Positions 56,691-64,000 of a stretch of 64,000 nt of DNA are shown here, one piece after another (positions within the stretch are counted from its first letter, which is position 1; every line of letters begins with the position of its first letter). Made by a program: the position numbers and the translations under genes. The stretch is from JAAXIE01 sp965263155. GTDB lineage: Bacteria; Chloroflexota; Dehalococcoidia; Lucifugimonadales; JAAXIE01. Below the pieces are notes generated by a model. The model ran no database searches, was not told the origin of the DNA, and worked only from the letters and a program-made list of their open reading frames with translations. The DNA lies in contig OZ253586.1 of assembly GCA_965263155.1 (NCBI GenBank), forward strand, positions 2,728,001-2,792,000. Reading direction: 5' to 3'.

Positions 56691-57599
56691 ATGAAGTTCG
56701 GTGTCACTTTCCCAAATAGCTGGGGCATCGAGGACCCCAGCGTCCTCTTTGCTTTGGGCACAAAGACCGAGGAGTTGGGCTACGACTCTCTTTGGACCAG
56801 CGAGCATGTGTTCAACGTGTCCTATGTCGGCACCCGTTTGGGAGACGCGCCATACTACGACTCGCTTCTGTCCCTCACTCACGTTGCGGCGATTACCAAG
56901 TCCATAAGGCTGGGCACCTCCGTATTGGTGCTCCCCTATCATCATCCAGTCGCCCTAGCCAAACAGTTGGCCACCTTGGACGTCTTTTCCGGAGGCCGCT
57001 TGGACATCGGAATAGGGGCTGGCGTCATCGAGGAGGAGTTCCAAGCCTTGGGGGCCGACTTCAGCCAGCGCGGAGCGGTGACCGACGAGTCCATCCAAGC
57101 AATGAAGGCCCTATGGACACAGGAGTTGCCCCAATTCGAGGGACGCCACTACAGTTTCTCCGGTATGGTCTTCTCTCCCAAGCCGATGCAGCGTCCCCAC
57201 CCGCCCATCTACGTGGGCGGGGACAGCCACCCCGCGCTGCGCCGCGCTGCTAGGGAGGCCGATGTGTGGCACCCAACATCCATTGGGGCTGAGGACTTGC
57301 GATTGGGGATGCGGTACCTTCACGAGCAGGCCCGGCTCTTGGGCCGCGACCCGGAGGGCATCGGTATTTCGGTGCGCCTCGACTTGGACTTCCCCGCTTT
57401 GGGGGGGACGCGCACCGCCCCTCGGCATCCGCGGCCCTCGTTGTCCGGCACTCCCGGCAAGGTGATAGAACAGGTGCGCGTCTATGATGACTTGGGCGTG
57501 GATGAGTTGTTGCTGGCCACCAACAGTCGCGACGCCTCCATCATCGGGGAAACCATCGAGACGTTCGCCCGCGAAGTCATGCCCGCCTTCCACCACTAG
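56691..57599 (+). CDS. Luciferase-like (LLM class) flavin/F420-dependent oxidoreductase
   Basis: A 302-residue TIM-barrel bacterial-luciferase-family protein. Typical blocks: MKFGVTFPNSWG, KTEELGYDSLWTSEHVF, RLGTSVLVLPYHHPVALAKQLATLDVFSGGRLDIGIGAG and PIYVGGDSHPALRRAAREADVWHP. This subgroup is usually assigned to F420, but the cofactor cannot be proved from sequence alone. AGGAGG lies 4 bases before ATG 56691, and TATGAT at 56640 may be its -10 box. It stands between divergent rpsB and convergent pst genes. Confidence 0.92.
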   Translation: MKFGVTFPNSWGIEDPSVLFALGTKTEELGYDSLWTSEHVFNVSYVGTRLGDAPYYDSLLSLTHVAAITKSIRLGTSVLVLPYHHPVALAKQLATLDVFSGGRLDIGIGAGVIEEEFQALGADFSQRGAVTDESIQAMKALWTQELPQFEGRHYSFSGMVFSPKPMQRPHPPIYVGGDSHPALRRAAREADVWHPTSIGAEDLRLGMRYLHEQARLLGRDPEGIGISVRLDLDFPALGGTRTAPRHPRPSLSGTPGKVIEQVRVYDDLGVDELLLATNSRDASIIGETIETFAREVMPAFHH

Positions 57600-57622
57600 C
57601 CACTAGGTCAGGAGGGGCTACG

Positions 57623-58324
57623 TCACGCAGCGGTCAGTTGCTCCTCAGCCTCCCGCAGGTCCTTGAAGGAGTCGACGCTGGTCCAGTAGCCACGGTAGCG
57701 AAGGGCCGATAGCCTGCCCTGTTCCGCCAAGGCGGGGAAAGTCTCTACTTCGTGGTCTCCTAGGGCGGGTAGTAAGGGTTCGATGTCCCGGCGCATCACG
57801 TAAATGCCCGCGTTAATCCAGAAGGGTAGCTCCACCTTTTCCCGGAATCCTGTCACGCCGTCGGAATCGTTCAGGTCCACGATTCCGTAGGGGCTGCGGA
57901 AGGGCACTACGGTAATGGTCGCCATGTGGTCGGGGTTGGCGCTAGTAGCTTGATTGTAGCCTGCCAGAAGGTCGGATAGGGGCAGGTCAGTCACGATGTC
58001 GCCATTGGTCACTATCAGAGCCCCCTCGCCGTAAGGAAGATCTGACATGCCCTGACGGATGGCACCGCCACGACCTAGAGGAGAATCTTCGATGCTGTAG
58101 TGAGCGCGGAAGCCGTGGGCTTCGCCATCCTGGAAGTGGTCGCGTATCGCTTGCCAGCAGTAGCCAGCAAGGAAAACGATGTCGGTGACGCCGGCTTCCA
58201 CAAGCCACTCCGCTTGGCGTTGCAGGATAGGCTTGCCGCCCACCGGCACCATCGGTTTGGGGAGGTTGTCGGTGAGAGGCCGGAGCCTCTCACCGCGGCC
58301 CCCTGATAAGATCAAAGCGTACAT
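57623..58324 (-). CDS. Sugar-1-phosphate nucleotidyltransferase
   Basis: A 233-residue NTP-transferase: LILSGGRGERLRPLTDNLPKPMVPVGGKPILQRQ is the nucleotide site, GDIVTDLPL carries the metal aspartate, and WINAGIYVMRRDIEPLL and GYWTSVDSFKDL close the fold. The family includes RmlA/mannose-1-phosphate guanylyltransferase-like enzymes; the sugar is not determined. It lacks the C-terminal beta-helix. It starts 8 bases after phoU, a linkage not obviously explained by phosphate control. Confidence 0.9.
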   Translation of the reverse strand: MYALILSGGRGERLRPLTDNLPKPMVPVGGKPILQRQAEWLVEAGVTDIVFLAGYCWQAIRDHFQDGEAHGFRAHYSIEDSPLGRGGAIRQGMSDLPYGEGALIVTNGDIVTDLPLSDLLAGYNQATSANPDHMATITVVPFRSPYGIVDLNDSDGVTGFREKVELPFWINAGIYVMRRDIEPLLPALGDHEVETFPALAEQGRLSALRYRGYWTSVDSFKDLREAEEQLTAA

Positions 58325-58332
58325 GCTGCCTG

Positions 58333-59013
58333 CTAGTACTTGGAGACGTTGACCTCAGTCATCTTACCGGTGACCAGGTACACCACCCGCTCAGCGATGT
58401 TGGTGGCACGGTCGGCTACTCTCTCTAGGTCGTGGGATACCCACAACAGATAAGTGGCCCTCTGGATACTCTGCGGGTCACGCAACATATAGAGTATCAA
58501 CTCGTGATACACCTGATCGTAGAGGGCGTCGACCTCGTCATCATCGGCACAGACCTGCATGGCGGACACGGTGTCGCGGTTCACCAGCGCCTCCAGGCTG
58601 CGCTTCACCATAGCCGAGGCCTTCTCCCCCATCCGCGGTATATCGATCAGGGGCTTCAGAGGAGGCTCGTCGCCCATCATCACACTTATCTTGGCGATGC
58701 CCTCCGCATAGTCGCCGATTCTTTCCAACTCGGTATCGATATGAAGCATAGCCACCAGTAAACGCAGGTCACGTGCCACCGGTTGGTGCGCGGCGATGAT
58801 GTCGATGCATTCGTCTTCGATTTCGAACCGCTTCGCGTCGATGTAATCGTCTTCGCTGATTACTTCCCTCGACGCCTCCAAGTCGCGCTGTGCAAGGGCC
58901 AGCAAGGAACGCGAAATGGCCTTCTCCACCATGCGTCCCAAGCCTACAAGTTCCTGCTCCAGGTTTCGCAGACGGCGGTCCAGGTCGGCTCGGGGCGCTG
59001 CCCTCTGTACCAT
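58333..59013 (-). CDS. phoU: Phosphate-specific transport accessory protein PhoU
   Basis: PhoU, 226 residues, two three-helix repeats (first around RNLEQELVGLGRMVEKAISRSLLALAQRD, second around MGEKASAMVKRSLEALVNRD), each with the family D/E-rich metal-binding patches. It modulates phosphate import and PhoR-type signalling. AGGAGG precedes the ATG. It follows pstB by 15 bases, the normal order. Confidence 0.96.
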   Translation of the reverse strand: MVQRAAPRADLDRRLRNLEQELVGLGRMVEKAISRSLLALAQRDLEASREVISEDDYIDAKRFEIEDECIDIIAAHQPVARDLRLLVAMLHIDTELERIGDYAEGIAKISVMMGDEPPLKPLIDIPRMGEKASAMVKRSLEALVNRDTVSAMQVCADDDEVDALYDQVYHELILYMLRDPQSIQRATYLLWVSHDLERVADRATNIAERVVYLVTGKMTEVNVSKY

Positions 59014-59028
59014 CTGTGCCCTCCTTGC

Positions 59029-60006
59029 CTAGCCGAAGCGGCCGGTGATGTATGCCTCGGTGCGCTCGTCCTTGGGGTTCGTGAACAACTGCCGCGTGTC
59101 ACCTTGTTCCACCAGATAACCCGCACGCCTGTCGTTCATGTGCAGGAATGCCGTTCGGTCAGACACGCGTGCGGCCTGTTGCATGTTGTGGGTCACAATG
59201 ACGATCGTGTAGTCCTGCGACAGGTTGCGCATCAGCTCTTCGATGGCCAGTGTGGCGATGGGGTCCAAGGCCGAGCAGGGCTCGTCCATCAGGATGACCT
59301 CCGGCTGCACTGCCAAGGCGCGAGCGATGCAGAGCCTCTGCTGCTGGCCGCCTGATAGGGCCAGACCCGGATTCTTGAGGCGGTCCTTTACCTCGTCCCA
59401 CAGGGCTGCCTGCTGTAGGGCCCACTCAACTAAATCACCAAGGTTTCCGGTGAACCCGTTGATGCGCGGGCCGAAGGCCACGTTGTCGAATATAGACTTA
59501 GGAAAGGGATTGGGCCTCTGGAAAACCATGCCGATACGGAAGCGGGTCTCGGTGGGGTCTACACCTGGTGCGTAAATATCTTCGTTCTTGAACAATACCT
59601 TTCCATTAACCCGTACACCGGGGATAAGGTCGTTCATACGATTGAACACTCGCAGCAGGGTGCTCTTGCCGGAACCCGATGGCCCGATGATGGCTGTGAC
59701 CTGCTTGGTAGGCACGTCCATTGTGATATCGCTTAAGGCTTGAAACGCGCCGTAGTAAACGCTCAGATCAACTGTACGTAGCTCAGCCGAAGACAGCGAC
59801 TCTTCAGCCCGAGGGCCAGCCTGCTGGTTCGCGGTGGCCGCTATGCCCGAGGTGTCCGGTGCGACGTCCGGCTCCTGACTAGCTCTCCCGACCTCGATTC
59901 GCCTCTCGATGGTCGCCCCTTTTCCGGTTAGTTTGTGGGTACACCGCTTCCCTTCGCAATGATAGCAGATAGGCGCAGCAAGGGTAATGCAAGACGCCGA
60001 GTGCAA
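59029..60006 (-). CDS. pstB: Phosphate ABC transporter ATP-binding protein (start uncertain)
   Basis: PstB, about 325 residues as listed; the family is about 250-270. Walker A GPSGSGKST, QRPNPFPKSIFDNVAFG, signature LSGGQQQRLCIARAL, Walker B VILMDEPCSALDP and the THNMQQAARVSD switch are intact. The family domain begins at LRTVDLSVYYGAFQALSDI. No ATG, GTG or TTG occurs in frame between that point and TTG 60006, so a roughly 75-residue N-terminal extension or a rare start (for example ATC at about 59911, after AAAAGGGG) is implied. PstS, PstC and PstA are not adjacent. Confidence 0.93.
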   Translation of the reverse strand: MHSASCITLAAPICYHCEGKRCTHKLTGKGATIERRIEVGRASQEPDVAPDTSGIAATANQQAGPRAEESLSSAELRTVDLSVYYGAFQALSDITMDVPTKQVTAIIGPSGSGKSTLLRVFNRMNDLIPGVRVNGKVLFKNEDIYAPGVDPTETRFRIGMVFQRPNPFPKSIFDNVAFGPRINGFTGNLGDLVEWALQQAALWDEVKDRLKNPGLALSGGQQQRLCIARALAVQPEVILMDEPCSALDPIATLAIEELMRNLSQDYTIVIVTHNMQQAARVSDRTAFLHMNDRRAGYLVEQGDTRQLFTNPKDERTEAYITGRFG

Positions 60007-60038
60007 CGTGCTAAGGCTAGTGCAACGTGCTAAAGCTA
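60001..60038. repeat. Two tandem copies of a 19-bp repeat before pstB
   Basis: GTGCAACGTGCTAAGGCTA at 60001-60019 and the same with one change (AAAGCTA) at 60020-60038, then a decayed third start GTGTAATGG. It lies around the candidate start of pstB on the opposite strand. Confidence 0.75.
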
Positions 60039-60139
60039 GTGTAATGGAAGACTCGTGCAACTTGCGTGTTACCAGCGAAAGCCCGTGTTCAGGCGCTGGG
60101 CGCATCAAACGACAGCTTGGTATTTGGCCTCCCACACCA

Positions 60140-60365
60140 CCCTGACACCCCTTTCCAAGGAGACCTTTGCGGCAACCGGTATATGCATGTCATTCCGACC
60201 AGTCGGAGGAATCTAAGGAGCGGTGTCCAAAGCTCATAGGCCGAACCTAGCTACGAGAGTGGTCTGATGGACCGAGGCCCCAAATTACTGAGATTCCTCG
60301 TTCCACTCGGAATGACAGGCTTGTGTGTTTGTCAAAGGCCTCCGTAAAGGGGGGGGAGGGACTTC
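60140..60365. repeat. Element with long imperfect inverted ends (MITE-like)
   Basis: TGTCATTCCGA...GGAATCT at 60188-60214 is the reverse complement of AGATTCC...TCGGAATGACA at 60291-60317. Outside these, CCCCTTTCC..GGAGACCTTTG (60147-60168) mirrors CAAAGGCCTCCGTAAAGGGG (60333-60352). The whole forms a roughly 220-bp imperfect palindrome with a 76-base centre and no ORF. It fills most of the gap upstream of pstB. Such CATTCCGA..GGAATCT elements are a common type of bacterial intergenic repeat; mobility is not shown. Confidence 0.65.
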
Positions 60366-60451
60366 TGTTGTCCCCGTGGTAGTTGCGTAGGTATCAAATG
60401 GGCGGAAGGAAGTGGGGAGGCGTGCTATCATAGAATGCGCCTTGTGGCCTC

Positions 60452-60853
60452 GTGGGCCCATCAGACGGATTAGATTTGGAGGGAAGCACCCTGGACTTCG
60501 ACATCAGCAACGCCTTGGTGGTGACGGCCGGGGGCGCTGGCATGGCCTTCTTGGTTCTCGTGCTGCTCACGGCGCTTACGGGAGCCATGGGCAGGATTCT
60601 GCGCTGGAGAGTGGCTAGGGCCACGCGGTTGGGAGTCGAAGGACCGGAACTCGACCCGCCAAGGGAAGACGAACTGGAGATGGCTGCCATGATTGCCGCC
60701 TCAATAGTGGCAGCGAGGCTGGACAGAAGGGCTCCCACCACGGGGGGGCGTCCTCCTACGGTCTCCATCGCTGCCTCTACTGGCTGGGCGGTACAAGGCC
60801 GCCGCGACATCATGGCCGGTCGCTCGGGCCGGCCTACTCGCCGGTATCTATGA
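60452..60853 (+). CDS. OadG-like gamma subunit of a Na+-pumping decarboxylase
   Basis: A 133-residue protein with one membrane helix (about residues 29-46, AGMAFLVLVLLTALTGAM), then a charged region with PREDELEMAAMIAASIVAARL, the pattern of OadG/sodium-pump gamma subunits, and a basic end. The gamma chain anchors and stabilises the complex. GTG 60452 is the listed start; GGAGGG at 60479-60484 lies inside, so a later non-standard start cannot be excluded. The beta subunit follows. Confidence 0.75.
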   Translation: MGPSDGLDLEGSTLDFDISNALVVTAGGAGMAFLVLVLLTALTGAMGRILRWRVARATRLGVEGPELDPPREDELEMAAMIAASIVAARLDRRAPTTGGRPPTVSIAASTGWAVQGRRDIMAGRSGRPTRRYL

Positions 60854-60897
60854 TGTCATCCCTTACGTCTCGGCACCCATTGACCACCGCAGGCTAG

Positions 60898-62058
60898 GTG
60901 TTCTTGGAAGCCATATCGGAACTATTCCACGATTCCGGCGTCGCCAACCTTACTTGGGGCAATGTGATGCTCCTGTTGGTGGGAGCCGGCTTCATTTACG
61001 TTGCCATAGTCAAGGTAAAAGAACCCTACGTCCTTCTGCCGTTGGGTTTGGGCATCGTCCTAGGAAACCTGCCCCTCACTGGCTTGGCCGACTTTCTCCC
61101 CGGCTCCACCGAGGTGCAGTCCTCCGGGATGTTCGGCGTCGTGTTTCACTACGGCCTGTCATTCTGGAGCATCCTGCCTCCCCTCATATTCCTAGGCTTG
61201 GGTGCCATGACCGACTTCGGCCCCATGATTGCCGACCCCAAGACGATGCTCTTGGGGGCCGCCGCCCAAATAGGCGTCTTCTTTGCCTTCTGGGGCGCCC
61301 TCTTTGCTCAGTTCGATATGAAAGAGGCGGCTGCCATCGGCATCATTGGAGGCGCCGATGGCCCCACCACCATATTCGCCTCGGCGCAACTTGCCCCGGA
61401 GTTGCTGGGCACCATTGGCGTCATTGCCTACAGCTACATGGCAGCCGTTGTGTTCATCCAGCCGCCCATCATGCGGCTGCTCACGACCAAGGCCGAGCGC
61501 GGGCGGGAGATGAAGCCCCCACGCGAGGTTTCACGCTTGGAGAAACTGATATTCCCCGCGGCTGCCATGACGCTCATCATCCTTGTGGTGCCCGACTCTG
61601 CGCCTCTCATCGCCATGTTCATGATCGGCAACCTGTTCCGTGAGAGCGGCGTTGTCCCCCGCCTGATGGAGACGGCCTCCAACGAGCTTCTAAACATCAC
61701 CACCATATTCCTGATGATCACAGTGGGGAGCCAAGTGACGGCAGACCAGGTAGTCAACCTCGACACGCTGCGGATCCTAGGCTTGGGCTTAGTGGCCTTC
61801 TCCTTCAGCACCGCTGGAGGAATCCTGTTTGCCAAAGGGATGAACCTGTTTCTGAAGGACAAGGTGAACCCCCTTATCGGCTCCGCGGGAGTGTCGGCGG
61901 TCCCCATGGCGGCCCGTCTGTCCCACGTAGTGGCCCAAGAGGCCAACCCCGACAGTTTCATCCTGCCCTACGCCATGGGCCCCAATGTCGCCGGTGTAAT
62001 CGGCTCCGCCGTCGTTGCGGGCGTCTTCCTCTCGCTCGTTCCCAGCTTCGCGGGGTAG
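60898..62058 (+). CDS. Na+-translocating decarboxylase beta subunit (OadB/GcdB/MmdB)
   Basis: A 386-residue polytopic membrane protein of the beta-subunit family. It contains GGADGPTTIFASAQLAPEL, GGILFAKGMN and the conserved NPLIGSAGVSAVPMAARLSHVVAQEANPDSFILPYAMGPNVAGVIGSAV block, which includes the aspartates and serine used for Na+ movement. It couples decarboxylation of oxaloacetate, methylmalonyl-CoA or glutaconyl-CoA to sodium export. The carboxyltransferase and biotin subunits are not in this window, so the substrate is unknown. Start GTG 60898. Confidence 0.92.
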   Translation: MFLEAISELFHDSGVANLTWGNVMLLLVGAGFIYVAIVKVKEPYVLLPLGLGIVLGNLPLTGLADFLPGSTEVQSSGMFGVVFHYGLSFWSILPPLIFLGLGAMTDFGPMIADPKTMLLGAAAQIGVFFAFWGALFAQFDMKEAAAIGIIGGADGPTTIFASAQLAPELLGTIGVIAYSYMAAVVFIQPPIMRLLTTKAERGREMKPPREVSRLEKLIFPAAAMTLIILVVPDSAPLIAMFMIGNLFRESGVVPRLMETASNELLNITTIFLMITVGSQVTADQVVNLDTLRILGLGLVAFSFSTAGGILFAKGMNLFLKDKVNPLIGSAGVSAVPMAARLSHVVAQEANPDSFILPYAMGPNVAGVIGSAVVAGVFLSLVPSFAG

Positions 62059-62141
62059 CGGGTGCCCGCTGAACTCCCGCAACGTGCTAGAATGAGCGAC
62101 GGCAGGCGCATAGCGCCGCAGATTCAGAGTGGAGGGCTATT

Positions 62142-62867
62142 ATGCCTAACAGTTGGGTTGATGTACCCGTTGACGGTCAGGTTATGGATGCCTACCTGAC
62201 GAAGCCTAACGATGAAGAGAAGCACCCAGCAGTCATCGTCATACAGGAAGTGTGGGGCGTGAACTCCCACATCCAGTACGTCACCGACCGGTTGCCAGCA
62301 GCCGGGTACGTGGGACTCGCCCCATCCATGTTCCACCGCGAGGGCAGGATGATCATGGGCATGCACGAGGAGATGGAGACCGCCTTCGCTCGCATGGGTG
62401 CCTGCACCGACGCGAATATCGTGGCCGATGTCAAGGCCGCCGTTGCTTGGTTGCAGCAGCAGCCCTACGTCGACCCCGACCGCATTGGCATCGTCGGGTT
62501 CTGTTTTGGAGGCAGGGTCTCATTCCTGTCCGCCTGCAACATACCCGAGCTCAAGGCCGCCTCCGTCTTCTACGGCGGGCGCATGCTCGGGGCTCTGGGC
62601 GATGGGCCTGCCCCTATCGAGCAGGTAGCGAACATCAATTGCCCCGTGCTCGGGCTCTTTGGCGAGGAGGACCAGAACCCCACTCCTGCCGACGTCGACA
62701 CGGTAGAAGCTGCCTTGAAGCAGAACGGGAAGACCTACTCATTCCACATGTACCCCGGCTGTGGTCACGGCTTCCACTGCAACGCCCGAGGCAGCTACCG
62801 CCCCGAATCGGCCCGAGATGCTTGGGGCAAGACCATGGCTTGGTTCGACGAGCACGTAAAAGCCTAG
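62142..62867 (+). CDS. Dienelactone hydrolase family protein
   Basis: A 241-residue alpha/beta hydrolase of the carboxymethylenebutenolidase family. The catalytic triad is Cys121 (GFCFGGR), Asp177 (GEEDQNPTP) and His209 (GCGHGFHC), with Glu36 in VIQEVWG, all at normal spacing. It may cleave dienelactones from aromatic breakdown, but many relatives have other ester substrates. GGAGGG precedes ATG 62142. A hairpin follows. Confidence 0.93.
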   Translation: MPNSWVDVPVDGQVMDAYLTKPNDEEKHPAVIVIQEVWGVNSHIQYVTDRLPAAGYVGLAPSMFHREGRMIMGMHEEMETAFARMGACTDANIVADVKAAVAWLQQQPYVDPDRIGIVGFCFGGRVSFLSACNIPELKAASVFYGGRMLGALGDGPAPIEQVANINCPVLGLFGEEDQNPTPADVDTVEAALKQNGKTYSFHMYPGCGHGFHCNARGSYRPESARDAWGKTMAWFDEHVKA

Positions 62868-62877
62868 CAATGCAAAT

Positions 62878-62905
62878 GGGGAGGGCCGACCAGCGCGCCC
62901 TCCCC
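62878..62905 (+). terminator. Hairpin after the dienelactone hydrolase gene
   Basis: GGGGAGGGC (62878-62886) and GCCCTCCCC (62897-62905) form a perfect 9-bp stem with a 10-base loop, starting 10 bases after the stop. There is no T run, so termination efficiency is uncertain. Confidence 0.55.
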
Positions 62906-62953
62906 TAACTCCTGCGCTTGACAACCTGCCTCAGCTATCGGGCCTACCCGTCC

Positions 62954-62971
62954 TTCCCGCGGAGGCGGGAA
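62954..62971. repeat. REP-like hairpin CCCGCGGAGGCGGG
   Basis: TTCCCGC and GCGGGAA form a perfect 7-bp stem around GGAG. Related copies are at 21941-21959 (TGCCCGTGTAGGCGGGAAT) and, degenerate, at 63933-63957. It lies in the gap before the aspartate-dehydrogenase-like gene, together with GCAGGGGT/ACCCCTGC (63049-63073). Confidence 0.55.
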
Positions 62972-63120
62972 CCCACGGCGCGGACTGTAGGACAAGGTGC
63001 AGCCGTGGATTGTCGGGCACGGTCACCCGTCAACCCCTCTTCCGCCTCGCAGGGGTGGGGGTGAGACCCCTGCAATCGCAGACGCTGGCGAGAGTCCAGC
63101 GCCCTCCTCAGGAGGCCAGC

Positions 63121-63924
63121 ATGAAAGTAGGAATCATCGGAATGGGCACCATCGGCCGCCGCGTCGCCAGCGGCCTTGATTCCGGCGAGGTGTCCGGCGT
63201 CGAGTTGGGTGCCCTTTCCAGTCGTAACTTGGGCCGGGCTATGGAGTTCGCCAAGTCGCTGGAGACCCCTCCGCCTGTGGTCACCATGGAAGAGGTGCCT
63301 CCTCTGGTCGACCTCGTCATCGAGGCGGCAGGACAGGACTCCGTGGACCCCATCGCCCAAGCCACGCTGCGCTCCGGTAAGGACCTCATGGTGCTCAGTT
63401 GCGGGGCCCTGCTGGACCGGGATGACCTGCTCACCCTAGCAGCCGACAACGGCGTCAGCATTTACGCCCCGTCGGGCGCCATCGCCTGCTTGGATGGCAT
63501 CATGGGCGCCGCCATGGGAAACATTGAGTCCCTGACCATGATCAGCAGCAAGCCCCCCGAGGGCTTCAAGAACACCCCCGGCATGGTGGGCAGCCCCATC
63601 GACCTCGACAGTCTCACCGAGCCTGCCACCCTGTTCGAAGGCCCTGCTGTAGAGGCATGCCGTCTCTTCCCCGCCAACATCAACGTCTCTGCAGCCGTCG
63701 CCATGGCAGGTCTCGGCCCCCACGAGACCAAGGTGCGCATCGTTGCCGACCCTACCGTAGTCCACAACACCCACGAGATTGTGGTCACCGGCGATTTCGG
63801 TATCATCCAGATGAAGATTCAGAACGTCCCCTCGCCCAGTAACCCCAAGACGGGGATGCTCACCGCCCTCTCCACCCTAGCCTCCCTGCGAAAAATGGTC
63901 TCCCCCCTCAAGGTCGGCACCTAG
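63121..63924 (+). CDS. L-aspartate dehydrogenase-like oxidoreductase
   Basis: A 267-residue NAD(P)-dependent enzyme. Rossmann motif GIIGMGTIGRRVA at the N-terminus, IEAAGQDSV, PSGAIACLDGI and the family end motif PSPSNPKTGMLTALSTLASLR, as in NadX-type aspartate dehydrogenases. These convert aspartate to iminoaspartate, which can feed NAD synthesis, but no nad gene is nearby. ATG 63121 has AGGAGG at 63109-63114; the frame upstream is non-coding. Confidence 0.92.
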   Translation: MKVGIIGMGTIGRRVASGLDSGEVSGVELGALSSRNLGRAMEFAKSLETPPPVVTMEEVPPLVDLVIEAAGQDSVDPIAQATLRSGKDLMVLSCGALLDRDDLLTLAADNGVSIYAPSGAIACLDGIMGAAMGNIESLTMISSKPPEGFKNTPGMVGSPIDLDSLTEPATLFEGPAVEACRLFPANINVSAAVAMAGLGPHETKVRIVADPTVVHNTHEIVVTGDFGIIQMKIQNVPSPSNPKTGMLTALSTLASLRKMVSPLKVGT

Positions 63925-64000
63925 AGCGTCACCGTCATGCCCGGAGCAGTGGGAGCCATGTGTAACGCTGTCTGTAGGGCCGGTGGACGAGTCTCCGTTC
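63925..64000. other. Start of an intergenic stretch at the window edge
   Basis: No gene is visible in the final 76 bases. GTCATGCCCGGAGCAGTGGGAGCC (63933 onward) resembles a degraded copy of the CCCGCGGAGGCGGG repeat. Confidence 0.4.

Overview
The window is a gene-dense bacterial chromosome segment of high GC (I estimate about 60%). It carries one of the longest ribosomal-protein clusters a bacterium has. I would place it in Chloroflexota, most likely a Dehalococcoidia or SAR202-like lineage. The grounds are the short EF-Ts, zinc-type S4, S14 and L36, a roughly 14-residue S12 insertion that I recall from Chloroflexota, a luciferase-family (F420-type) oxidoreductase, and many TTG/GTG starts. 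I could not run a tree, so this is inference. I see no phage, IS, CRISPR, rRNA or tRNA.

Layout. 1-4.1 kb: end of an unknown gene, a radical SAM protein, a CoA-binding protein and a gentisate-type cupin dioxygenase. 3.2-7.0 kb: pdxS-pdxT-R3H/AAA ATPase-tmk. 7.1-8.6 kb (minus): queG followed by a SelW-like gene whose redox motif contains an in-frame UGA, read here as selenocysteine. 9.2-13.8 kb: gcvH, two oligopeptide-ABC ATPases and lepA. 13.8-15.2 kb: a DinB protein and an anchored unknown protein. 15.2-20.4 kb: a methionine/SAM recycling operon (mtnA, MTA phosphorylase, rhodanese, ahcY, metK) behind a consensus promoter, a SAM-I riboswitch and a terminator. 20.5-21.9 kb: a phosphohexomutase.

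22.1-42.9 kb (minus): rpsL-rpsG-fusA, then the S10, spc and alpha clusters through rpoA-rplQ-truA-rplM-rpsI, all in one direction with frequent overlaps and no tuf. RpoA, S17, L4 and S2 carry long acidic C-terminal tails and L5 has a low-complexity N-terminal extension. 43.3-45.3 kb (minus): a cytochrome c lipoprotein, and a polysaccharide deacetylase followed by two small unknown genes and a strong hairpin. 45.3-56.4 kb (minus): rpsB-tsf-pyrH-frr-uppS-cdsA-dxr-[two Uma2 genes]-rseP-ispG-proS, linking translation to isoprenoid, lipid and envelope functions. 56.7-60.1 kb: a luciferase-family oxidoreductase, then pstB-phoU-nucleotidyltransferase. 60.4-63.9 kb: gamma and beta subunits of a Na+ pump decarboxylase, a dienelactone hydrolase and an aspartate-dehydrogenase-like protein.

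The best candidates for something missed by routine annotation are the UGA-containing SelW gene with its predicted bacterial SECIS hairpin (7113-7388), a family of dyad-bearing intergenic repeats (about 1.1-1.4, 8.8-9.0 and 43.0-43.3 kb), and a roughly 220-bp element with long inverted ends at 60.14-60.37 kb. None was tested by database search.
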